Positions 11,501-23,900 of a stretch of 64,000 nt of DNA are shown piece after piece. The position numbers were made by a program, and so were the translations under genes. The stretch is taken from the NCBI GenBank assembly GCA_034008185.1, contig CM067081.1:18351821-18415820 (forward strand), in the 5' to 3' direction. How positions within the stretch are numbered: the stretch's first letter is position 1; every line of letters starts with the position of its first letter. The DNA is from Gorsachius magnificus (taxonomy: Eukaryota > Chordata > Aves > Pelecaniformes > Ardeidae). The notes under the pieces were generated by a model. It was not told where the DNA came from. It was given only the letters and a program-made list of their open reading frames with translations, and made no database searches.

Positions 11501-14338
11501 GCACCGTGTCCTCCCTTTGTTTATTTAAGAAGACCTAAGTGTACGGAAAATGAGTTTTAAGTTAAACAAAGAGTTGAAAAATGCCTTCGCGGTGGGCAGG
11601 TGCCGTTATTTGGGTTGCCACCGTATTCCAGCTTTTGTGTCAACTACGGTTTTTCTGCAAAGAAAAACTCCTGGAGGCCCTTTCGCTTACGTTAAGCAGT
11701 TTTGCTCTTGTAGTCAGATGTTTTCAAGCACTTTCCCGGTGTTTGGTGACAGATGTCAGTCACCCCAAGCTGCTGCAGATTTGAAGGGAAGTTTTCGGTG
11801 TGACAGCCCCGTATCTGAGCTCAGGACTGTCTGTCCTGATATTTGCGGCATGCGTGTGGAGAAGACTGTATGTGGCCTTTGAGGCCATGCCAGCACATGG
11901 AAGACGGGCCTACTTTAAACAACTGTTACGAATGCCTCCAGTCAGGGTTTCTAGAACATCACTGTAGTTGGGGTGAAAGGCCTTGGGAATGCTGTCTGCC
12001 TAAGTTTTTCTCAGTTAGCAATTTGAAATATATGTAAATATAAAAGCGTGCATGTGTTCAGCACTGTGTGTTATAGTTAAACGTGGTTCTGAAAGAAGTG
12101 CTGCTTACATTTTAACGATCTGACCTATTTTGCCTGTATAGATTTGACCTGAAACTGCTGGTTGTGTTACTGAAGAAAGGAGAAATAATCGATAGACTTG
12201 TTTCTTCCTGATATCCAAAAAAAGGTTCTAGTATTGAAAAGATAATTTTTTAAATTTTAAAATTTTTTTTCTTGAAACTGAAATGTAATTGAAATTACTT
12301 TTAATTAATTTCTCTGTATTTTTTATGCCTAAGTGGGTAGTTAGATTTATTTTTTTTGTAAGTAGATAAGACCTAAATAAAAAATAATGTCCGAGAAGAA
12401 AAAAATGTGCTTTTTCTGGAAGAGCATGGTTTTAGAGCAGGGATGAGACAGTTTATCTACTTGTCAATGTTTCAGTCCATCTCTTTGCTGTATGTTTAAG
12501 GATCTCTGGCAAGACCGATACGTGCTTTGACGAGACATGTGGTTGTACAGCCCATAGTAGGTAGAAGAAACATAGGCCTATGAGATTTGTCAGCATTCCA
12601 CTTCAGCTGTTTTGAAAGAATAGTAGGTGACCAGTAAGTGAAAATAGAGTCAAAGGCCTTGATTCTGCGAGATGACTCTTGCTGAACTGAAGCCTTTGTG
12701 TTGGCTAGTGATGTTTTTGCAACTAGCCTTTGCATCATTAATATATTATATTGACAACAAGATACATATGCACAGTGTGTTTGAGGAAAAGGGCTACAGA
12801 GATACCTGTAGTAAAAGAGGGCTTTCTGGTGACTTGGGGTGTTTTTAAGCACTATAACTTACTAATTAGTGAGTTTTCTAAGGACAGTAAAGTACGAGTC
12901 CTGCATTACAAAAGGAAAGATTATTTAGTGATTTTACTTTGTTTATAATGACACAATAAACTAATGCAAGAATTGGAACTAGATAAGGTCTTTTGTTCCC
13001 CAGTTCTGCTCATCAGAGTGCTCTCTCAGGGAAGCAAACTGTTGATTCCAGGTTAGTATTGCTTGGCAGTGCCTCATGCCGTTTCAGGCTGTGAAGCGTA
13101 CTTCTGCCTTAATGTTTAGAGGAAAAAAAAGCAATGCCTTGGCACAGTAAAAATCCCTGTGTAAGAAAGGAGAGGTGTTAAAATCTGTAAGGTTTTTCCT
13201 ATCTTTTCCAAGTAAGCCTGCATAATCAAAGCTAAGTTGGGTTTAGGCAGGTCTTGTTTTTGCTAGGATAAACAGGAACTAAGAGTTTTCTCTGGTTTCC
13301 CCCCATCCTCATTCAACTTTCTACATAGTTAAGGAAATGAAGTGAAATGTTCTTTTCTTATTCTAGTAACAGATACTAGCAGAATCCAAATCTGCCTGTC
13401 ATAATTTTAAAGGGCATCGTTTAAACTCCACTAGTGCATAATCTTCCGAATTGTAAATTATTTTTTTAGTGATAAGCATATTCTCAGCGAGCCTTCTCTA
13501 AATGCAGAATTAGAATGACCAATCAGATGTTGAATCCTGATCAGATACAGCAGATTGTAACGTGATGAAAATATTGAAGTACTTAGTAAGAGACAGCCGC
13601 TACGTGGTAAGCTGGTGCGTACCCTACCTGTAGCAGAACTGCCTTCCCATGTCATGGCTGTGGCTTTCCTGTAGGTGACTGAGGCGTTACTAGGTGAGTC
13701 CGCTAGAGTTTTTTCTCCCAATGTACATGTGACTCTGGCACTTTTAAAGTGGGGTGCTTTATTTCAGGGTATGTGTTGGGACTTGTAACCCATTCCCTTT
13801 GCAGTGACAAGATAGTCTAAACCCATTCACTCGCATGACATGAAATACCTAAGTTTTTCTGCAGTTTCTGGAACAAAAAGCACCTCAGCTTATTGCAGCA
13901 CAAAGAAAACCTGTAGCTGTATCCGTGCTAGCAGATCTTGACACTTCTGTAGAGCTTTACTGGAGCTGTCAGCAAATGCAAGAATCTGTCCTTGCAAGAT
14001 GAATTGCAGCTTGAGTCTGGTGTTAAGAGGGAAGCAGCAAAGCAAGCAGTCGATTGTAAGTGACATGAGAACCATTATTTACCTTTGCATTGGTTTCAAC
14101 TATTTTTTCTTGATCTCATGCCTCTCTCACTGACAACTGGAAACGTATCTGAAGTTTTTGAATTCTTCAACTTAAAGTACATATTTCCAGATCGTATTTT
14201 GTCTGTTTCTTCCTGGTTATTCCCAATTAGGATATCCTGAAGAAGCTAGGGAATGTTGCACACTAGTTAGTTACATAGCAAAGCTTTCCACCTGGCTACT
14301 TTTCTGCTTTGTGTAGTAAATTTGCTACAATCATTACA

Positions 14339-14341
<3 letters not shown>

Positions 14342-14371
<30 letters not shown>
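14342..14371. repeat. Poly-T run of 30
   Basis: Uninterrupted T homopolymer in the CUL5 intron 1 region. Its length is likely to vary between individuals and sequencing reads. No transposon body adjoins it that would make it a clear poly-A tail. Confidence 0.9.
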
Positions 14372-14527
14372 CTTTTTAAGAGCTGCAAAGATTAATCAGA
14401 CAGTGAATTTCCATGCTTATTTCAGTCTAGGACCTCATATTTTGTACTTCATCCCTCTGTGACCTAGCATTAAAATATGTAGTGTCTGAAAATGGTGAAA
14501 TAGTAAAGACAAAGATGTTGCTCATAT

Positions 14528-14581
14528 GTTGGACTTGATGATCTTAAAGGTCTTTTCCAAGCTAAATGATTCTATGATTCT
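14528..14581 (+). mobile_element. CR1 LINE 3' end fragment
   Basis: Matches the end of avian CR1 elements: a GATGATCTTAAAGGTCTTTTCCAA segment (seen here in part) followed by ATGATTCTATGATTCT, the short terminal repeat. Only the last 50-odd bases are present, so this is a severely 5'-truncated insertion on the + strand. Confidence 0.85.
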
Positions 14582-17500
14582 AGATAAGATGTACAATAAG
14601 ATGTAGAGGATGTTGGTTTTTTACAGTACTGTTTAGAGCATCTGTCAGAGATCAGGGCTGAATTTGTATGTAGCCTGAAATTATAGAGTACACAGTAAAG
14701 AGAGCGGAATGTCCAAATAGACATTTCAAGGTTCAGAGAGACGGTACCGTGGGGGTCCTGTTATATTGCCTTGCCTTGTTATATTCCACATTTATTTAGG
14801 CTCTTATGCCATATTCTGTGCCTGCTTCTGCTGTGCTTTTCTTAAATTTGCTTACAGTTAAGGAGAGGAATTTTGTGTTATGTGATAATACCCAAATTGG
14901 GAAAGCTGGTTAGTGGAACAATTCCCCTTGCATCGTTATACTAATTCTATACTAATACCAGCATAGTCTGGGAGGTTTTTTAATTGCTATCCTAAAATAC
15001 CATGTTAGATGCTTATGCATAGAAGTAAAGAACAGGAAGAAGTAAGTTTGAAGAGTAAAGTTGTAGTGTATATATATATATTTCCATATAGTGTATATGA
15101 AGTAGTATATGTTTCAAGTAAAGTTTAGTGCTGAAATGGAACTTTAAATCTCTGGGCAAATTTAGTGAAGTGACTTTTGAAACAAAGTATTTCATAAGTG
15201 GAGATTTGATAAGTGGAATAATTTTATTTCGTCAAAGGTGTGACTTACCTTCATACTTGCCTTCCCTTGGGAACTGTGGTTTGAGGCAGCAAGCTGAGAA
15301 AGAAAAGTTACCCAGGAAATACTGTGCAGAAATTGCTTAGGTTTGTGGGTGGCTCAACAAAGTAGGAAATGAGTTCCTCATGTTCTCTGGGTCACTGGTG
15401 TATGTGTGTCACTTTGGTAACAACTAAGAATTACCACTCTTTGACCTCCTTTTCTACTATAAAATTTGGTTTTTTAGTGCACTAATAGGGGTAGAATTAA
15501 TGAATATGAATGACACACAGTTGGTGGTATTATGCACCCTTTCTTCTTGTAATTTCAGTGCAAGAGTGCAAGATTAATGGTGATGGAAGCCTGAATCTGT
15601 CTAGAAGATGTTGAATTGTTCATTGAAATTAAAAAATAGTTTAGTTGAGTGGGATTTTTAATCCATTAATTTTATTTCTCTTCTGCTTAATTTAGGAATA
15701 AAGGAGGAAGTGTTTAAAAAAAAAAAAAAGAAAAAAAAAAGTCTTATTCCTATGTATAGGAAACAAAGTTCTAAACTTCCCTAATGGCATTTTCTGCCAA
15801 GCTGTATTTGGGGAATTCTTTTTAAGCAGGTACATGTTTGTTACAAGCGGGCATGCTGTTTTTACAATTGAAATGGAGTTTTATCTGTGTTTCTTAACAT
15901 GAACTAGGTAATCACAATCTAAATCATGTAAATGCTAGTGTTTGCAATTTCCACCCCATCTTCTGCAGCGAAACTAATCTTATTCACAGAGATAGAGCAT
16001 TTGGATTTTTATCTTCAGCTGTTTGCAGCGAAGGGCTGAATGGCACTTCTCCGGAATTGCAGAATAGGCTTTTTACATCTTGCACAAAATTTATGGGATC
16101 GACTCTGAAGTTTCATTCCAAAGGAAAACTTTTGAGGAAGTTGGTTTTACTTACTTTATAATGCCTTTTCTAGAACTGTTTAGCAGCTGGTCTTTCAAGT
16201 TCATTATCCTGCAAAGAGGGACTGGGAACAGAATATCAGCAAGTAAAAATTAATAATTTTCACAGGAATAGGAGAGATTAGAGCAACTCATCAAAGTTTA
16301 GGAGATAATTGTAAAGTTAGATCTATGTGGGGGAAGTTGATGATTTTCAAAGATGATGTATTCAAATTTTTATTTATTTTTCTGTACAGTGGAAGAAAAT
16401 AGGCAAAACTGTATCTTTGAATTGGAAAGCAATTTCTTTTTTTTTTTTTCTTTTTTTTTTATGTTGAAAGGGTCCTAAACTTTATTGAACAGGGGCTGCT
16501 TCTGTGAAACCCATATTCAGTGCCTACTGTGGTGGTTTGATAATGCTCTGAGGCCTCCAGGTGCTGTTGCTATAAAAACAGTTATTGTGATGCCTGTTGC
16601 ATCTTTATAACTTGAAGATGAGACAACTTTGCACTTAAGAGCAGCAGGGGACACCGTTTCCAAACTATGCTTATTCTGAATATTAAATAACAGATTTAAT
16701 TGTAAATTTCCATGTAGGAATTAATCAGGAGGAGATGGTTGAAAGAACATGGCATGCTGCTTTTGCTTATTTCTCTGGAGAGATACTAGTGGCAGAACAG
16801 TGCACTTGCAAGAATTTCAAGGAGTTAGACTGTATTATTTGCTGTATTTGAAGTGAATTGTGTCAGATGTAGTATTATCAGCCAAGAGAATGATCTGTTC
16901 AAAAGTTACCAAAACAAAAAGTAACTGCAGATAACTCAACCAGTAGTCTTTCTGCCACAGGACTCCATCAACGTTTTTTTCAGTTGCGGGTTTTTCTTTT
17001 TAAAATGTTTCATTTTAAAGTGAGCTGTAAGCAAATAGGATTACAACATATGCAAATAGAAGTGTTATTTTTCTCTTAAAGTTTGGGGTTTTTTTAATAA
17101 TGGAAGTCAGCCTGTATACTACAGTGAGATTTTTCAGAATAATCAGAATATGGGAGCACTTTGTTTCTTTAGCTTTCCTCTTAATTTGTATTGTCAGTTT
17201 CAAAAAATTCAGCTTGGATTAGATTTTCCAGCACAGTGTAAATCATTTTTATCTGCACCACCATAGTCTTGGCTGTCAAACTGCCTACGGCCAGTTAACC
17301 CACAGGAAGGGAGTCTGTGATACAACAGCTCCTACGTTACTCTGCTTCCTTCCTCCCTCTTTGCTGCTGATGCCAAATGCACCGTGGAGAAAAAAGGTAC
17401 ATGGCAGCATCCACAGGTATTATTCTTGATTCCTGGCTGCTATTTTGGTAGTGGTAATTTATCCAAATTGGGTTTGCAACTCAGCCTCCTGACTTCCATT

Positions 17501-17858
17501 GCGTGTATCTTGGCTGGGGTGGTGAAGCTGACCGAGTATCGTTCATGTTGTCTGTGTGTAACTCCATTAGCAGGTGAAGAACCCTTGCTAGAACATGTTG
17601 CATTGTAGCTAACGTAGTGAATAAAGGAAGAGGTTGGCAGTCTGCTTCTCTAAGGAACAAATAATAGCTCTGTCACTTTTTAAAATAATACTTACTGTGA
17701 AAAGTGTTGTTCAGCTATGGTGGTATATCTCGAATGCTAGCTTCTGAGACAACTCTAAGAAGAAAGTATTTTTACATTAACTATAGAAACTGCAATCCTT
17801 AAAGATAACTTTAAATAAGAAACTGTTTTATTAACAGTAGTTTTTATGTTCCTTTTAG

Positions 17859-17968
17859 AATAAAGGCTCACTTCAGTTTGAAGACAAATGGGATTTCATG
17901 CGCCCTATCGTTCTGAAACTTCTTCGTCAGGAGTCTGTCACAAAACAGCAATGGTTTGATCTGTTTTC
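17859..17968 (+). CDS. CUL5: CUL5 exon 2
   Basis: Follows TTTTAG and encodes NKGSLQFEDKWDFMRPIVLK onward to the first two bases of Ser45 (780-residue numbering). This is the first cullin repeat, whose early helices contact elongin C in mammals. Donor GTAAGT. The Met within WDFMRP is the first Met available if exon 1 were absent. Confidence 0.96.
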
Positions 17969-20900
17969 GTAAGTAATTTTTTAGTATCTTACATCCTTCT
18001 GTATAATGGGAATACAGTTAGGGTACTACTTCTGATACAGAAGTCATGTATGACACAGACTATGTGAGAACACACAGAGCAAAAGTACTAGTTGAAGTTT
18101 TATTAAGTGTGCCTACATCACTGTAAATGTGCAAAAGTAGAGTATTGCTGAGATTCAGATCTTTGCAAATGGGATTGAGAAGGAGTAGCAGAGCTTTTGA
18201 CTTCAGCTGGTCATAGTAAACCAGTTTTGTACCTGCCCACAAAGCTTTTGTTAGAATTAGAGAGAAACTGTTGTTTACTGCTTTGGCAGTTTGTTCATTT
18301 AAAGGCAGTTTGCTGAATGTTACATTATTCTGATTTGAATGGCTTTCTTCTAAAATAACTTCAGAATGCTAGTGAAGTAGCAGGGTAATGCAGTTTAACT
18401 GGTATAATTTGAATAGTTTTATACCCTAAGAATAACATATATAATATTTTCAAGACAGTGTTTGCATTATTGTACTTAGTAAAAATCCTGCCATTTTCCT
18501 CCTTCAAAAAACCCAGAAGTTGTTTCCTGTTAGGTGATGATTTTTTTTCTTAAAATCTATCGTGACCTTTGCCAACATAATATGGAAGTGAGTTACAACA
18601 TATATATTGAAAGTATATCTAAAATAATCTTTGTCTCAACAGTTATTTTCCCTCAAATACAGTTGTAGCTTAAATTTGCAGTCTCTTCTGCTTTTAAGAT
18701 CTGTAATAAAAGTGTTTTTTATTTGAACACAGTCTTGTTGCAGTCTGTACCTTTATGGCTCTTTTGATGAGCACAGTGCAGTGATTGTTTTTACACCCAT
18801 CCTACTGCACCTGTCATGCTTTTCTGCCAACCAAAAGGAAAGGTAGTTTTTCATGTAATGAGTTTTAATATCTTATGATGTCATGGATGTAGTAGTTGCC
18901 AGAAACATGGTGTAGTTAAGGTACAAATTCAGTTCTGAGTCATTGTTTTCATTTTTAATAACTGGTTTAATAATTCTGCTTTGGTGTTGAAATTTTTCAT
19001 GTATTATTTTTCTTGTAGCTGTATTATTGAATAGAAGTTAAGTAACCTTATGGCTAAATTAAGGTTTTTGAGGGAAAGGATCCCACTCTCCTAGGTTCCT
19101 ATTTTTGGACAGTGCACTTTGTTAAGCTTTTTAATAAAAATTTTAAATCTGTAGGTGTCTTCTACCTGCCCTGTATAATTATCCAGTATTGCTTTCTTTC
19201 ACTGCTGTCAGGAAACAGTGGCATGCTAAATCCAGTATCACCTTTTCTGCATGTGAAAGTTCTTTAAGTCTCATGAGTTAGGTAGACCTCTGTAAATCCT
19301 GGGCTGGCACCTTTGATGTCTGTCAAAGGAACTTTTTACCTTACAAGTTTTGTCTTTTCAGTTAAACTAAAAAAGATGCTTTTGTATTGAAATAACTGTA
19401 TTGATTTAATAGGAACAAAGTCATACCTTTAGATTATATAGTTGCTTTCCTGCAAAGATGTAGCTTTATTATTGAAAGGAGGAAGAACTAGAGGAAAGAA
19501 AAATACCTTATGGCTAGGAGTGTAACTTGCTTTATTTAGTCTTTAGTATGGAAAGGAAATGGGAATTAAGTTACACTTGCTGGTCTGTCAGCTAGGAAAA
19601 ACAGGAATTAATTTGAATGTTGATTAAAACTCAATGCAGTTTTGCTTTGTGATGCTGTTTGGTAGCTTTTCTGCAGTAGGATTTCATTTCAAAATGCTAC
19701 CACTGTCATGAAACATTTACGTGATCTTCTAAACTAATAAAATGTCTTTTAAATTACCTGATGCCCCTAAGTTCACATTTCTCACAAGGAAGGTCTGTTT
19801 CCTTTGTAATACAAGGATGTTGTAGTGATTGGATTGTGAAACTGTAAGTGAAGGCTGCATGTTAATGAGAGTATTTTAGAATAATATGGTCTGAGTAGCA
19901 ATGCTTCTACTGACAAGTGATTTCTGTCTTTGTCAAGGAAAAGCTTTAAAAATTGTCCTTAATGCAATAAGGATTATTGAACAGATGCTGAAAACGGAAT
20001 TGGCTTCTACGTCTCCTTGTTGACCATAGCCTTTTCCTAGATAGGCTGCTGTTACTTGCTTCCAAGACTTTCTTATAGCTTCAGTCTCTTCTCCAAACAT
20101 GTTTTCTTGCATGTGTGACTGGGATCTAGCCGTGTATTGACAATGGTACATAAAAAGTGTATTAGTTTCTTAGACGTATTTGAATTATGACTGTTGAAGC
20201 CTCATACATTATTACAGCATTAAACTTTGAGTTGCTGTTACTAAAGGATGGATAAATTGTTTTCTAGGGATGTACATGCAGTTTGCTTGTGGGATGATAA
20301 AGGTCCAGCAAAAATCCATCAGGCTCTGAAGGAAGACATCCTTGATTTTATTAAACAGGCACAAGCAGTAAGTTTTTAACGTTTCATAACTTCTATTCGT
20401 ATCGTTACGAAAATAACCAAACAGTTCTGACTTTCATTGGATCTAAATAGGTTGCTTTTTTTGTTTGAAATTCTGTGATGTTCTGGAGATCATAATTACC
20501 CTGTGAACTTCTACTGACAAAAAGAAGAATTAGCCTTGAGCGTTTGCCTTGGCTCATTGTTTTCTCACAGTCCTGAAACTGGGGTAGGCAATGATTTTTG
20601 TGTTATATTAAAAAAAAAAAAACAAAACACAGCATTATTTTTGTTCATCCAACAGTACTTATGGAATATTCTTCCACTTGAAAACTTCCTGAGGCAAAAT
20701 TTTCTATGAGAAATGACTGTCTGAAAAAAATTTTGTTTGTGTAGCTTCAGTGCTATGCTGACGTGTTCATGGATGGCTTTAAAATAAGCCATACGTATGG
20801 CATACTAGAAATATCTGTGCTGTCAACTCCGTAAGCTTAGGTGTCCAGTTTTATGGGCTTCTCACCAAATGATTGAAATCATCAGTAGATTCAAAGGAAA

Positions 20901-23900
20901 TTTTTATGTTTGTAAAATATATAGCAGAAGATGTTTTCTGTAATAAGGGGTTTAAAAGAGGGGGTTATTGTGAGATTAAAAAAAAATTTAAATCCCATGA
21001 CAAAGGTTTGGAAAGGAGAAAATTAAAGTCTTTCTTTAGTGAAGAGATTTACACCACGAAGGCTTTGATTTTTAAGGTCCATCAGCTTGCTTGCTTACAC
21101 GCACAAATGCTGTGCTGAACTGGGGCCTTTGATATGGCTGTTGTTGGCATTGGCATTGTGCAGCATTGGCTGTTGTTTGAGGGGCATCTTTTTAGGCACT
21201 ATGGTAGCCATTGTACAATGTAGTTGTAGTTTCCAGGCATTAATAAAATATACATGTTAACTAGCTGTCTGGGTCTAATGAAAGGTTAGTAGATGCCATT
21301 GAATTAAACTTTTCTCTATATAGAATATAACATAGTCCTTACAGGTGTTTATTTTTTTTTTTAAAGATACGGTTATACCAGTACATGCCTTTGTACCAAA
21401 GTACTGACTACTTTTTTGCTGCTACCTTTCTTTACCCTTTAGAAATGGTCCATATGCCATGGGTTGATAACTACTGCCCTGAACTAAATGGCACTTAAAT
21501 ATGTAGACTTTCTTATTCTGATATATCTGCATATTTGAATTTTATATGGGGAGTTATTTTCAGTATAAGCAAAGTCAATCTGCATTTTGTGCAGAAAATT
21601 GTTTATAAATTACTTCTTCTCCCTCCCTCCTCCAGAGAGTGCTGAGTCATCAAGATGATACAGCTTTACTAAAAGCATATATAGTGGAGTGGCGCAAGTT
21701 CTTCACACAGTGTGATATTTTGCCCAAGCCATTTTGTCAATTAGAGATTACTTTAATGGGCAAGCAGGGCAGCAACAAGAAGTCTAATGTAGAAGACAGT
21801 ATTGTTCGAAAGGTAAGTGATAGGTATTAAGAGTTTTGTGGCATACTGTTCTGCCCACAGTAATAGTACAGAGGGCATTCTGTAGCTGAAGATGAAATTG
21901 CATCAGTCATAATATGATGCATCACTTTGCTTCAGTGTGAGGGTCAGAACAACCCTGCAACTTTTTTTTTTTTTTTCCTATCCATGATAATTTCACTCTG
22001 CTTCTCCAGTTTTGCTTTGGTTATTAACGGTTTTGCTCAGGTGATTAAAGCACTACTTTTTTGGGCTTTGGGTTTGTTTGGGTTTTGTTGTTGTTCTTTT
22101 TAATTACAACTTGAATCCTGAGGTGGGTGGCAGTTGTAAGTTCACCTACTGTTTCTGTACTTGTGAGTAGGCCAAGATCTTAACTGGGCCACATCTCTGC
22201 ATTTTATAAATGACCAACTAAATACTGTCATCTCAAATTATATGGCTATTGATCTCCTAATTTCCCCTTTTTCCTCTGAACTGTCAGTTGTACCAATTAA
22301 AAGACTGGACATGTAGAATCTTGTGTTTACAATCTTTTTCCTGTTTCGTATCAAATACCTAAAGAAAGTCTAGGGGTTTGAGTATGGTTTGTTCAGTGTT
22401 CTGAATCCCATGAATAATGGTCCTTAAAATTGCTTTAGTCTTTTATTATCAGAAAAACGGAGCATATAAGTTGTAAAGCGTTAAGTCCTTTAGTTTAACA
22501 TCATTCATTATGCCTTTTCATTGCAGAAAGTATCTGTAGGGAAACTAAATTTCTTTAGCAGTCTTTCATTTGGTACTGAAGATTACTTTAACTGTCCCCC
22601 TATTTCCAGGATGGGAAGAAGAATATAGTTTGAACTCATTACTTTGGGCAAGGTTTTTTTCTTCACCCTCCTATTTTGACATCTGATCCTCTATACTTCT
22701 TGAAGAAAAGGAAGAGAGAACAGCAGCAAAGAGAGGAATCACCACCTCAAGTTACCTTTTTTGTTTTCATTGTTTGTTGGAGAAAGCACGTGATCTTATT
22801 AGGCTCTCCAAGATCTGGCAAACTTGAACTCTTAACTCTGTTGTAGGCAGAAGGCAGGAGAACTAAGAAATGAAAGAAAAAACAAGGTGGAGTGGAGCAA
22901 GTAGTGAGGAGAAACTGGGAGAAAGAACTGGTTTTGTTCAGGACTGAAGCTGATGGAGATGTATCTTATCTCTCATATGCAGTCCAGTTAGGACCATCTC
23001 ATGATTGGGACATCAAAGCCCAGAGTCCCCAACCTATCTTCTTAATTCATATTCACTGCTGAAGGTCACTTCCTGTTTCTGGCATCATTCTCTGTAGTTT
23101 TCTGAAAAACGCCCTGTGAAAACTTTTCCTGTGCTTGAGAAGTTTTTCATATAGTCACCCAGAATGATGTGTGTTTTTCTTCAAATATCTCTGTAAAACT
23201 TCCTTATCCATAATGTCTAAATGCAGTTTGACCATGACAAAGCTGTTAATGTGCCTCCCAGGTTGCTTGACACTATCTCACTGTTTTCTTCTCCATTTTT
23301 CACTCGTTTCAGGTCTTGTAAACCAATTCTATAATTGTACAGTGTAACCATAATGAATGTGTGTATCAGTAATGTTAAAATAATGAAAAAAGTAGTTGAG
23401 GAAGCATAATCAAATAAAGCTTTGCTTCTAAGAATGTTCCGGTGTTTTGAACAATAGTTCCCTTCCAACACATAATGACTTCAGTGTCAGAACTGGAAAT
23501 TTAGCTGAAATTGAGAGACATTCATGGAGAAGAATAGAGGATGGTAAACTTAATTCTCATGAAAGGTTATCTGACTTTTATTAGGTGCTTACTGTGTTAA
23601 AATCTGAAGCTTAGAAAGCAAGAGTGGAATAAGACCATCTAATCCTTACTATTAACTTTGCCATACAACTGTGTCAAGTTGTCCTAAGCTCATTTTTAAT
23701 AAGCTTATTCACAATCACGAGGTGAAGTTTGAATTGGTAAATTTTATGATTCTAACCCGCTTTCCGCTGCCAGTGTAGAATGACAATTGGCACACTTAAA
23801 TTACATTCATAGCAATTACCATCAAGTTTGAAGACGCTGTAAGTTTGAGCTTTCTTCTAAAGCAATGAAATGGCATGAGTTGGATAGAAAAAATAAAAAT

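Larger units (their letters stand above)
11501..17858 (+). other. CUL5: CUL5 intron 1 region
   Basis: AT-rich sequence between the promoter island and the first recognised CUL5 coding exon. It contains a run of 30 T at 14342-14371, a short CR1 3' end at 14528-14581, a mixed A run near 15717-15740 and a T run near 16438-16460. No coding exon was found. The exact 5' limit of the intron is unknown because exon 1 was not placed. Confidence 0.6.

Noticed and set aside
10912..11538. 208-residue open frame in the CUL5 CpG island
   Set aside because: Composition is almost only Arg, Gly, Ala and Pro, and frames on both strands are open because stops are rare in GC-rich DNA. No motif or known family. 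A small part (11128-11214) is mentioned only as a candidate alternative CUL5 leader.
17402..17418. ATG GCA GCA TCC ACA followed by GGTATT as a possible CUL5 exon 1
   Set aside because: It looks like Met-Ala start codons before a GT, but joining it to exon 2 puts TAA in frame immediately, and it does not resemble the known start.
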